Below are positions 28,430 through 36,900 of a stretch of 64,000 bases of DNA, piece after piece; the first letter of the stretch is position 1; each line of letters starts with the position of its first letter. A program made the translations under genes and the position numbers. The notes under the pieces are model-generated. The model did no database searches. It was not told the DNA's origin and worked only from the letters and a program-made list of their open reading frames with translations. The stretch spans positions 774,495 to 838,494 of the forward strand of contig NZ_JAAQQR010000001.1 in assembly GCF_011742555.1 (NCBI RefSeq), read 5' to 3'. This stretch comes from Luteibacter jiangsuensis (GTDB lineage: Bacteria; Pseudomonadota; Gammaproteobacteria; Xanthomonadales; Rhodanobacteraceae).

Positions 28430-29053
28430 TCAGGCGACCATCGGGGTGAAGCCCGGCCGGGCGCGGACACGGTCCAGCCACGCGCCGACGCGCGGCCAGC
28501 GGTCGAGGTCGAAACCGGCTTCGGAGGCGCAGTGGGTGTAGGCGAACAGGGCGATGTCGGCGATGCCGAACACGCCGCCGCTGAACCAGGGTTCCTCGGC
28601 AAGATGGCGCTCCATCACGTCCAGTGCCGTACCGCCCCGCTCGCGAAGCCGCGGCAACTCCGCCCGCCGCTCATGGTCCGCGGGCAGCCACCGACAGATG
28701 AAGCGCGCCACCGCGATATAGGGTTCGTGGCTGTACTGTTCGAAGAACAACCATTGCAGCGTACGCGCCCGCTCCCACGCGTCGTCCGGCAGGTACGCCG
28801 TGCCTTCCGCGAGGTAGCAGAGAATCGCGTTGGACTCGGCGAGGCGGCGCCCGTCTTCCAGCACGAGTAACGGCACCTTACCGTTCGGATTCAGCGCAAG
28901 GAATTCCGGCGTGCGCGTGGCGCCCTCGGTGGTGATCGTCTCGATCCACCGGTAAGGGCGGCCGAGCATGTCCAGGAGAAGCTGCAATTTGTAGCAGTTG
29001 CCGGAGGCGCGCCAGCCGTAGATGGTGGGCCCGGTGGATGTGTTGGCGTTCAA
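28430..29053 (-). CDS. Glutathione S-transferase family protein
   Basis: This GST has an N-terminal thioredoxin-like domain (IYGWRASGNCYKLQLLLDML, then FLALNPNGKVPLLVLEDGR and the glutathione-binding LAESNAILCYLAEG) and a helical C-terminal domain (FSGGVFGIADIALFAYTHCA). A TTG at 29053 (207 residues) is preferred because it gives the usual GST length and starts 23 bp after the upstream stop. The alternative ATG at 29122 would add 23 untypical residues and overlap the GNAT gene. The substrate is unknown. It lies between the GNAT and E1 genes in one operon. Confidence 0.85.
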   Translation of the reverse strand: MNANTSTGPTIYGWRASGNCYKLQLLLDMLGRPYRWIETITTEGATRTPEFLALNPNGKVPLLVLEDGRRLAESNAILCYLAEGTAYLPDDAWERARTLQWLFFEQYSHEPYIAVARFICRWLPADHERRAELPRLRERGGTALDVMERHLAEEPWFSGGVFGIADIALFAYTHCASEAGFDLDRWPRVGAWLDRVRARPGFTPMVA

Positions 29054-29076
29054 GGCGGTCGCTCGGGTGGAAGGAT

Positions 29077-29616
29077 TCAGCGGCGACGGCGGGCGAACCA
29101 CTGCTCGCGCGTCTGCCCCCATAGGTCGACCACGTCGTCTTCGAAGGGCGCCGGCAGCTTGCCCGGCCCCAGCAGGGTCGAGCCGAGCTTTCTGGCGACG
29201 CCGATCGACGCATGGTTTTCAGGATTGATGGAGTGGATCACCTGCGTCCAGCCGAGCGTATCGAAAGCCCAGTCCATGGTCGCTGCGGCGCCCTCGCTGG
29301 CATAGCCCTTGCCCCAGGTGTCGCGCATCAGGCCCCAGCCGATCTCGTCCCCCGGCCATCCCTCCGGATGCCACGGGCCGAGACGGCCCACCCAGCGGCC
29401 GGTGGAGCGCTCGATCACGGAGAACATGCCGAAGCCCTGGAGACTCCAGCAACCCGCCATCGTCATGAAATTGCGCCATGCGACTGCGCGGGGCTGCGGG
29501 CCGCCGAGGAAGCGGTTCACTTCGGGGTCGGCCATGCATTCGGCCCAGGCGTCGAAATCGTCCGCCGCCGTGGGCCGCAGGATCAGGCGATCCGTCTCGA
29601 TGCGCACGCCGTGCAT
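29077..29616 (-). CDS. GNAT N-acetyltransferase, RimJ/RimL-like
   Basis: This 179-residue protein has the Acetyltransf_3 layout: an N-terminal IETDRLILRPTAADDFDAWA, the acetyl-CoA-binding region WGLMRDTWGKGYASEGAAAT (a variant of RxxGxA), and the C-terminal SINPENHASIGVARKLGS. Substrate unknown; relatives acetylate protein N-termini or small molecules. It begins 7 bp after the gcdH stop, so it is cotranscribed. Confidence 0.87.
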   Translation of the reverse strand: MHGVRIETDRLILRPTAADDFDAWAECMADPEVNRFLGGPQPRAVAWRNFMTMAGCWSLQGFGMFSVIERSTGRWVGRLGPWHPEGWPGDEIGWGLMRDTWGKGYASEGAAATMDWAFDTLGWTQVIHSINPENHASIGVARKLGSTLLGPGKLPAPFEDDVVDLWGQTREQWFARRRR

Positions 29617-29623
29617 GCAGGCC

Positions 29624-30793
29624 TCAGAACGCGTTGATGCCGGTGAGTTCGCGGCCGACCACCAGCTGGTGCACGGTCTCGGTGCCCTCGTAGGTGATGA
29701 CCGATTCCAGGTTCAGCGCATGGCGGATCGCCGAATGTTCCGTAGTGATGCCCGCGCCACCGAGAATGTCGCGGCACTCGCGGGCGATGTCCAGCGCCAT
29801 GCGCACGTTGTTCCACTTGGCGAGCGACACCTGGGTGGGCTGCAGACGGCCGGCGTCCTTCAGCCTGCCGAGCTGCAGCGAAAGCAGCTGGGCCGTGGTG
29901 ATGCGCCGGGCCATGTCGGCCATCTTCAACTGCACGGCCTGGTTGGCCGCGAGCGGACGGCCGAAGAGCACGCGCTGGGCGGTGTAGTCGAGCACTTCCT
30001 TCAGGCAGGCCTGGGCGGCGCCGATGGGGCCCCAGGTGATGCCGTAGCGTGCCTGATTGAGGCAGCCGAGCGGCCCCTTCAGGCCCTTCACATTCGGCAG
30101 CCGGGCGCTGTCGGGTACACGCACGTCGTCGAAGAACAACGCGGAGGTGACCGACGCGCGCAGGCTCATCTTCTTGTGCACTTCCTGGGCCGCGAACCCC
30201 TTCGTGGAAGTGGGGACGATGAAACCCTGGATGCCGTCGTCGGTCTGCGCCCAGACGATGGCGATGTGGGCGAGGTTGCCGTTGGTGATCCACATCTTGG
30301 CGCCGTTGATCACCCAGTCGCCGCCGTCCTTGCGGGCGACGGTCTTCATGTTCGCCGGATCGGAACCGCCGTGCGGCTCGGTGAGGCCGAAGCAACCGAT
30401 GACCTCGCCCGCCGCCATGCGAGGCAGGTATTCCCGCTTCTGCTCTTCCGAGCCGTAGGCGAAGATCGGATACATGCACAGCGAACTCTGCACGGAGGCG
30501 AAACTGCGCAGACCGGAATCGCCGCGCTCCAGTTCCTGGCAGATGAGACCGTAGCTCACGCCGTTCATGCCCGCGCAACCGTATTCCTCGGGCAGCGTGG
30601 CGCCGAGCAGACCGAGGCCGGCGATCTCGGGCACCAGTTCGGCGGGGAACCGGCCCTGGTCGAAGGCATCGCCGATGATCGGCAAGACCTTTTCGTCGAC
30701 GAAGCGGCCGACGGCGTCCTGTACGGCGCGCTCCTCGTCGGTGAGAAGCGAGCGGACGTCGTAGAGATCGAGCGGGTCGAGACGGTGGGCCAT
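29624..30793 (-). CDS. gcdH: Glutaryl-CoA dehydrogenase
   Basis: This 389-residue FAD enzyme oxidises and decarboxylates glutaryl-CoA to crotonyl-CoA in lysine and tryptophan catabolism. Acyl-CoA dehydrogenase signatures are GCFGLTEPHGGSDPANMKT, the FAD-binding KMWITNGNLAHIAIVWAQ, and the C-terminal catalytic-Glu segment ITYEGTETVHQLVVGRELTG. The family-specific ALTEP variant GLTEPHGGSDP and the WGPIGAAQACL motif fit GCDH over short-chain dehydrogenases. The ATG at 30793 (MAHRLDPLDLYDVRSLLTDE) is the family start. It is the first gene of a reverse-strand operon and divergent from the DMT transporter 136 bp away. With amaB at 15048 it suggests an intact lysine-degradation capacity. Confidence 0.92.
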   Translation of the reverse strand: MAHRLDPLDLYDVRSLLTDEERAVQDAVGRFVDEKVLPIIGDAFDQGRFPAELVPEIAGLGLLGATLPEEYGCAGMNGVSYGLICQELERGDSGLRSFASVQSSLCMYPIFAYGSEEQKREYLPRMAAGEVIGCFGLTEPHGGSDPANMKTVARKDGGDWVINGAKMWITNGNLAHIAIVWAQTDDGIQGFIVPTSTKGFAAQEVHKKMSLRASVTSALFFDDVRVPDSARLPNVKGLKGPLGCLNQARYGITWGPIGAAQACLKEVLDYTAQRVLFGRPLAANQAVQLKMADMARRITTAQLLSLQLGRLKDAGRLQPTQVSLAKWNNVRMALDIARECRDILGGAGITTEHSAIRHALNLESVITYEGTETVHQLVVGRELTGINAF

Positions 30794-30929
30794 GCGGGGA
30801 CTCGTGGATTGGGCAGCCGGAAACGTCCGATTGTAGCCACGGGTCCGGCCGCGGTCATGGCGGTGCGCAACAATCTGGCCCCGCCATGGCGCCATAATGG
30901 GCCTGCCCCCGCCGCCGGTTACCTGCCCC

Positions 30930-31805
30930 ATGTTCAGAGGCGTAGTTTTGGGCTTCGCATGCTACGCGGCCTATGCGTGGAGCGATGCCTTCGTCAAATC
31001 GCTGGAAGGCACGCTGCCCGCCTACGAGGCAGTGTTCTTCGGGGCCATCCTCGCCATGGCCGCCCTGCCGTTCCTGAAGAAGCCCGGCGACCGCTGGAGC
31101 GAGGTGGTGGTGTCGCGCATGCCGGGCCTCTGGCTGCTGCGCGCGCTGGCCGGCGCCATCGGCAATGTGACCGCGGTGATGGCCTTCACCGCCCTTCCGA
31201 TGGCGGAGGCCTTCTCGCTGATCTTCCTGCTGCCGATCTTCGTCACCATCCTTTCCGTGGTTTTTCTGCGCGAACACGTGGGGTGGCGGCGCTGGTCGGC
31301 CGTGATCGTGGGCTTCCTCGGGGTGCTGGTGGTGCTGCGGCCGGGTTTCCGGCACCTGGGCACGGGGCACGTCGCGGCCATCGTCTGCGGCCTGGCTGGC
31401 GCGCTGTCCATCGTGGCGCTGCGCATGGCCGGCGCTACAGAGAAACGCATCACCCTCTACGGTGCGGGCGTCGTCGGCCCGATGGTCGCGGGCTTCATCA
31501 TGATGCTGCCGCACTTCGTGTGGCCCGACGGGCACCAGTGGTTTCTCCTGCTGGGTTACGGGCTGTTCGCCGCGGCCGGCGCGGTGCTGCTGATGCTTGC
31601 CACCCAGCACGCCCCGGCGAACCGCGTGGCGCCCACCCAGTACAGCCAGATGCTATGGGCGATCCTGTTCGGCTACCTGCTGTTCCACGACCACCTCGAC
31701 TGGCCGATGTTCATCGGCATCGCGATGATCCTCGGCGCGGGCCTGTTCACCTTCGTGCGCGAGGAAAAGAAAACGCAGTGGTGGCGCTGGACGAATATTG
31801 TTTGA
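30930..31805 (+). CDS. EamA/DMT-superfamily transporter
   Basis: This 291-residue inner-membrane protein has ten hydrophobic segments in two EamA repeats. Examples are GVVLGFACYAAYAWSDAFVK at the N-terminus, ALAGAIGNVTAVMAFTALP, LIFLLPIFVTILSVVFLREH closing the first repeat, and GYLLFHDHLDWPMFIGIAMI in the second. The substrate is not predictable; relatives export amino acids, purines or other metabolites. The ATG at 30930 is preferred over one at 30897 because the protein then starts at the first membrane segment. It is convergent with the nucleotidase gene across REP elements. Confidence 0.88.
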   Translation: MFRGVVLGFACYAAYAWSDAFVKSLEGTLPAYEAVFFGAILAMAALPFLKKPGDRWSEVVVSRMPGLWLLRALAGAIGNVTAVMAFTALPMAEAFSLIFLLPIFVTILSVVFLREHVGWRRWSAVIVGFLGVLVVLRPGFRHLGTGHVAAIVCGLAGALSIVALRMAGATEKRITLYGAGVVGPMVAGFIMMLPHFVWPDGHQWFLLLGYGLFAAAGAVLLMLATQHAPANRVAPTQYSQMLWAILFGYLLFHDHLDWPMFIGIAMILGAGLFTFVREEKKTQWWRWTNIV

Positions 31806-31814
31806 GCACCTGAC

Positions 31815-31897
31815 TGTGGGAGCCGCTTCAGCGGCGATGGGGGCTTGCCGCGAGCTTGCCCGCTGCCGCGGGATCGCCGGCACAGCCGGCTCCCACA
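31815..31897. repeat. REP-like palindrome, family 1, copy 1
   Basis: An 83-bp element starts TGTGGGAGCCGCTTCAGCGG and ends with GCCGGCTCCCACA. The outer arms pair, and each half also forms its own short hairpin (GCCGCTTCAGCGGC and an equivalent GCCGG pair). Further copies lie at 33794, 43919 and 50759, and a half copy at 31915. Confidence 0.92.
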
Positions 31898-31914
31898 CAA
31901 GGCAGCTCGCTTCA

Positions 31915-31945
31915 TGTGGGAGCCGCTTCAGCGGCGATGGGGGCT
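31915..31945. repeat. Half copy of family 1 REP-like element
   Basis: Only the left half (TGTGGGAGCCGCTTCAGCGG, then CGATGGGGGCT) is present, directly after a full copy. It lies 11 bp before the TAG (31956-31958) of the nucleotidase gene on the other strand. It looks like a truncated or singlet REP. Confidence 0.85.
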
Positions 31946-31955
31946 CGGCGGGTTC

Positions 31956-32972
31956 CTACAGGTTCGACACGCCGTGGGGCACGTGCCCGGTGGCCACGTG
32001 TCGCCGCGCCGATTCCACGTTGGCCGGCGAATCGTCGAAGAAGATGTCGGCACCGAACGCGTCCAGGAACGGCCCCTTGTCGCGGCCGCCGAGGAACAGC
32101 GCCTCGTCGATGCGCACACCCCAGCGACGAAGCGTGAGGATCACCCGCTTGTGTGCCGGCGCGGAACGGGCAGTGACCAGCGCCGTGCGGATCGGCGAGG
32201 TCTCGGCCGGGAACGCGGCCTGCAGACGATGCAGGGCGGCCAGGAAGCCCCGGAAAGGACCACCGGAAAGCGGCTCGGCCCAGCGCTCGGTTTCGTTGCG
32301 ATGGAAGGCGTCCAGCCCCTGCTCCTTCGACACCCGCTCGCCCTCGTCGCCGAAGATGACGGCATCGCCGTCGAAGGCGATGCGCAACTGCTCGCTGGAC
32401 CGCTGGGGCGCCGTGGACGGCAGGATCGTCGCCGCCGCGACGCCCGCCCGCAGCGCGCGGCCCACATCTTCCGCGTTGGCCGACAGGAAAAGATCGGCGC
32501 GGAACGGGGCGATGTAATCCGACGTGGGCGCGCCGCTGGTGAACGCGGCGCGGGAAATGCCCAGCTTGTAATGCTGAATGGCGTTGAAGATGCGCAGGCC
32601 GGTGTCGCCGGAATTGCGCGACAGGAGGATCACTTCCACCGCGGGCACGTCGCCCGAGAGCGCATTCAGGCCCAGCAGTTTCTGCACCAGCGGAAAGGCC
32701 ACGCCGGGTTTCAGCAGATCGTCCTCGTGTTCGATCTGGTAAGCCCGGTAGGCATCCAGGCCTTCACGCTCGAACAGATCGTGGCTGTCGCCCATGTCGA
32801 AGAGGGCGCGCGATGAGATGGCCACCACGAGGCGGTTGTCGCTTACCGACGATTCGGCATGGGCCGTGGGCTGGGCGCTGGCCAGGCCTGGAGAGCCCTG
32901 CTCGGTCTGTTCGCGCGCAAGCGCGCTTCCCGAATCGTCGTGCGTTCCCTGGATGTCGTCGTGACCGTTCAT
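31956..32972 (-). CDS. Cytosolic 5'-nucleotidase family protein
   Basis: This 338-residue protein matches the bacterial relatives of cytosolic 5'-nucleotidase 1 (HAD-like), which dephosphorylate nucleoside monophosphates. Visible segments are VVAISSRALFDMGDSHDLFE, where the first Asp-rich loop corresponds to the nucleophile region, PAVEVILLSRNSGDTGLRIF, IAFDGDAVIFGDEGE (HAD-type DGDAV) and the C-terminal FGADIFFDDSPANVESARRH. The first 45 residues are a polar Gln/Ser-rich extension of unclear role. Its start overlaps the nadK stop by 4 bp, so the two are translationally coupled and may act together in nucleotide or NAD(P) turnover. Confidence 0.87.
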   Translation of the reverse strand: MNGHDDIQGTHDDSGSALAREQTEQGSPGLASAQPTAHAESSVSDNRLVVAISSRALFDMGDSHDLFEREGLDAYRAYQIEHEDDLLKPGVAFPLVQKLLGLNALSGDVPAVEVILLSRNSGDTGLRIFNAIQHYKLGISRAAFTSGAPTSDYIAPFRADLFLSANAEDVGRALRAGVAAATILPSTAPQRSSEQLRIAFDGDAVIFGDEGERVSKEQGLDAFHRNETERWAEPLSGGPFRGFLAALHRLQAAFPAETSPIRTALVTARSAPAHKRVILTLRRWGVRIDEALFLGGRDKGPFLDAFGADIFFDDSPANVESARRHVATGHVPHGVSNL

Positions 32973-33727
32973 GGGGCGAACTGTTCGTCGAGGATGCGTT
33001 GCTGGAGATTGTGCTCGGGATCGAACAGGAGGCGTACCGCGTTACGACGGGACTGCCTCACCTCGACCGAACGCACGTCGCGCACTTCGTGGAAGTCGGC
33101 CGTGGCGCTGATCGGGCGCTTGTTCGGATCCTTTGTGTCGAAACCCACCCGGGTGGCATGCGGGAGGATGGCGCCGCGCCAGCGACGAGGCCGGAACGGA
33201 CTGATGGGCGTGAGCGCCAGCACGTTCGCGTCCAGCGGCAGGATGGGGCCATGCGCCGAGAGGTTGTAGGCCGTGGAGCCGGCGGGCGTGCAGACGAGGA
33301 TGCCGTCGCAGACCAGTTCGTCGAGTTTTACCTCGCCGTTCAGGCTCACTTTCAGGTGGGCCGCCTGGTTCGTCTGCCGCAACAGCGCCACCTCGTTGAA
33401 TGCCAGCGCGCGGTGTTCGACGCCGTCGCAACAGATGCTGTGCATTTCCAGCGGGTGCAGCACTGCCGGATGTGCCTTCTCGATGCGGTCGGGAAGGTGG
33501 TCGACATCGTGCTGGTTCATGAGGAAGCCGAGGCGACCGAGCTTCATGCCATAGAACGGAACCCCGAGGGTGCGATGCGCATGCAGGGTGCGCAGCATGA
33601 AGCCGTCGCCCCCGAGCGACACGATGATGTCGGCGTCGGCGGGCTCGACGCCCCGGTAACGCTTGACGAGCGCCGCACGGGCGCGTTGGGCGACTTCGGT
33701 TTCGCTGGCGACGAAGGCTAGGCGCAT
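32969..33727 (-). CDS. nadK: NAD kinase
   Basis: This 252-residue enzyme phosphorylates NAD+ to NADP+. The diagnostic GGDG motif is in IIVSLGGDGFMLRTLHAH, followed by the NE motif FNEVALLRQTNQAAHL and the conserved LVCDGILVCTPAGSTAYNLS, then HGPILPLDANVLALTPISPF. Length fits the shorter proteobacterial NadK form. It is the first gene of a two-gene reverse operon with the nucleotidase. Confidence 0.94.
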   Translation of the reverse strand: MRLAFVASETEVAQRARAALVKRYRGVEPADADIIVSLGGDGFMLRTLHAHRTLGVPFYGMKLGRLGFLMNQHDVDHLPDRIEKAHPAVLHPLEMHSICCDGVEHRALAFNEVALLRQTNQAAHLKVSLNGEVKLDELVCDGILVCTPAGSTAYNLSAHGPILPLDANVLALTPISPFRPRRWRGAILPHATRVGFDTKDPNKRPISATADFHEVRDVRSVEVRQSRRNAVRLLFDPEHNLQQRILDEQFAP

Positions 33728-33793
33728 GGGGAGTGGGCATCCGGGTCCAAGCCCGGAGCTTAGTCGCTAATGACCGCAGCCGGTAGAGCGAAC

Positions 33794-33876
33794 TGTGGGA
33801 GCCGGCTTCGCCGGCGATCCCGCGGCAGCGGGCACGCTTGCCGCAAGCACCCATCGCCGCTGAAGCGGCTCCCACA
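33794..33876. repeat. REP-like palindrome, family 1, copy 2 (inverted)
   Basis: The 83-bp element is in reverse orientation to the other copies (TGTGGGAGCCGGCTTCGCCG at its left end, CGGCTCCCACA at its right). It fills most of the gap between gdhB and nadK, two genes read in the same direction. Confidence 0.92.
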
Positions 33877-33935
33877 CAAAGCGGGATTCCCGCAAAAGGC
33901 CGCCCGCGCCGAAAGACGCAGGCGGCCCTGTCGCA

Positions 33936-36900
33936 TCACACCGGAATCTGCGCCAGCTGGGCCAGGCGGCGGACGGCGACCGAGGCAATCGGGTAGTCCG
34001 CGTTCTGGGTAAGGATTTCCGCAAGCATGGCGCGCGTGTATTTCAGCGTGGCGTCGTCGCGATCCAGCCAGGCCTTGACCGGGCTGACGTCGGTGCGGTC
34101 GCCCGCGATCGACAGTACCTGGAGCGCCAGGGCGCGGTGCTGGGCGTTGAGCTCGTCCAGCAGCGAACCACGCGCCTGCGCATGCCACGCGCCTTCCACC
34201 GGCAGCGCTTCGATCTGGCCGCGCAGCCAGTCGAGATCCAGCGCCTCGGCCAGTTCGTAGAACACCGTGGCCACGGTGGCGATGTCCTTGCCGCTCTGCT
34301 TGGACACCTCGACCATGTCGAGCGCCGAACGCAGCACCGGGATGCGGGCGAGCCGCACGGCCAGCGCATGGGGCACACCCAGGCCTTCCCACTTCTCCTG
34401 GCTGGCGGCGAAGTCGCCCCGCCCGGTGTCGGTAAGCGCATCCGGCAACGCCTTGCGCAGCACCATCACTTCGCTCGCATAACGTTCGACGTTCGCGGCG
34501 ATGTCGAGCGTGCCACCGGGGCGGTTGAGCAGCCAGCGGGTGAGATGGCGCAGCAGCGACCAGATCTGCAGCACCGCGTCGATCTGCGTGTCTTCCGCCA
34601 CCTTGCCGTCCAGCGCCTCGATGTCGGCCCACAGATCGCGGGCGTCGAGGATCTCGCGCGCGGCCGTATACGCCTTCGCGATGGCCGCCGGGCCCTGCCC
34701 CGTATCCTCCTGCATGCGCATCATGAAGGTGGCGCCCATGCGGTTGATCGTGGAGTTGGTGACGGCCGTGGCGATGATCTCGCGCTTCAGGCGGTGGCGC
34801 TGCATGTGTTCTGCGTACTTCTCGTGCAGGGGCACGGGGAAGTAGCGCACGAGTTCGCGCGACAGGTAGGGATCTTCGGGCACGTCCGATTCCAGCAGCT
34901 GCTGGAACAGGCGGATCTTGTCGTACGAGAGCAGCACCGACAGTTCCGGACGGGTCATGCCCTGGCCGCGCTGCTTGCGCTCGGCCAGTTCGGCGGCCGT
35001 GGGCAGCGACTCCACCTGGCGGTCGAGCAGGCCTTCGGCTTCCAGCGTGCCGATGAAGTGGGCCATCGAACCCAGGCGGCGCACCGACTGGTGCTCCATG
35101 ACGGTGATGGCCTGGTTCTGCCGGTAGTTGTCCCACAGCACGAGGCGCGCGACCTCGTCGGTCATCTCGGCAAGCTGGCGGTTGCGGTCGTCAAAGCTCA
35201 GCTCGCCACGCTGCACGGCGTCGTTCAGCAGGATCTTGATGTTCACCTCGTGGTCGGAGGTGTCCACGCCGGCGGAGTTGTCGATGAAGTCGGTGTTGAG
35301 CAGCACGCCGGCCTGGGCGGCTTCGATGCGTCCCTTCTGGGTCATGCCCAGGTTGCCGCCCTCGCCCACCACCTTGCAGCGCAGCTCGTTGCCGTTCACG
35401 CGCAGGGCGTTGTTGGCGCGGTCGCCCACGTCGGCGTGCGTTTCGCTGGTGGCCTTCACGTAGGTGCCAATGCCGCCATTCCAGAGGAGGTCGACCGGCG
35501 CCTTCAAGATGGCCGACAGCAGGTCGCTGGGGGCCATGTGCGTGACCTCCGCGCGAATACCCAGCACCGCGCGCACTTCCGGCGATACCGGAATCGACTT
35601 GGCGCTGCGGGGATACACGCCACCGCCGGCCGAGATGAGGGACTTGTCATAGTCGTCCCACGACGAGCGCGGCAGCGCGAACATGCGCTGGCGTTCCGCG
35701 AAGGACTTCGCGGCATCCGGATTCGGGTCGAGGAAAATGTGGCGATGGTCGAACGCGGCCAGCAGGCGGATGTGCTCGGACAGCAGCATGCCGTTGCCGA
35801 ACACGTCGCCGGACATGTCGCCCACGCCCACCACCGTGAAGTCCTGGGTCTGGCAGTCGCGGCCGAGCGCACGGAAATGGCGCTTCACCGATTCCCAGGC
35901 ACCCTTCGCCGTGATGCCCATGCCCTTGTGGTCGTAACCGTAGGAGCCGCCGGAAGCGAAGGCGTCGTCGAGCCAGAAACCGTGTTCCGTGGAAATGGCA
36001 TTGGCGATGTCGGAGAACGTGGCCGTGCCCTTGTCCGCGGCGACGACCAGGTAGGGGTCGTCTTCGTCATGGCGCACCACGTCGTGCGGCGGCACCACCT
36101 TGCCCTCGACGAGGTTGTCGGTGATGTCGAGCAGCCCGTTGATGAACATGCGGTAGCAGGCGATACCCTCGGCAAGCTGGGCGTCGCGATCGCCACCGAC
36201 GGGCGGGCGCTTCACGAAGAAGCCGCCTTTCGAGCCGACCGGCACGATGACGGTGTTCTTCACCATCTGCGCCTTCACCAGGCCGAGGACCTCGGTGCGG
36301 AAATCTTCGCGGCGGTCGGACCAGCGCAGGCCGCCACGGGCCACCGAACCGAAACGCAGGTGGATGCCCTCCACGCGCGGCGCGTACACGAAGATCTCGC
36401 GGAACGGCACGGGCTTCGCCAGATCCGGCACGCGGTGCGAGTCGAACTTGAAGCTGAGGTAAGGACGGAAGCTGCCTTCCCACGCCTGGAAGAAGTTCGT
36501 GCGCAGGGTGGCATGCACCAGCGCGATGAAGCTGCGCAGGATACGGTCTTCGTCGAGGCTGGAAACGTTGTCGAGCAACGCGTTGATGGCCTCTTCCACC
36601 GCGGCCACCTGCTCGGCGCGCGGGCGGCCCAGCGAGGCCACCAGGTTGCCGATGAGCGCCGGCTGCGCGGCGAGGCTTTCCGCGTCGATCAGCGCGTGCA
36701 TCTCGTGCGAGAGCATGCTTTCCGCTCGCTCGCGTTCCGCACCGTCGAGGTTTTCGCGCCGAGGGTCGAAGCGCGCGTTGAACAACTCGACAATAAGGCC
36801 GGCGATGGCGGGATAGCGGTTCAGCGCATCCTCCATGTACGCCTGGGAGAACGCCACGCCCGTCTGCAGCAGGTACTTGCAGTAGCTGCGCAGCACCGCC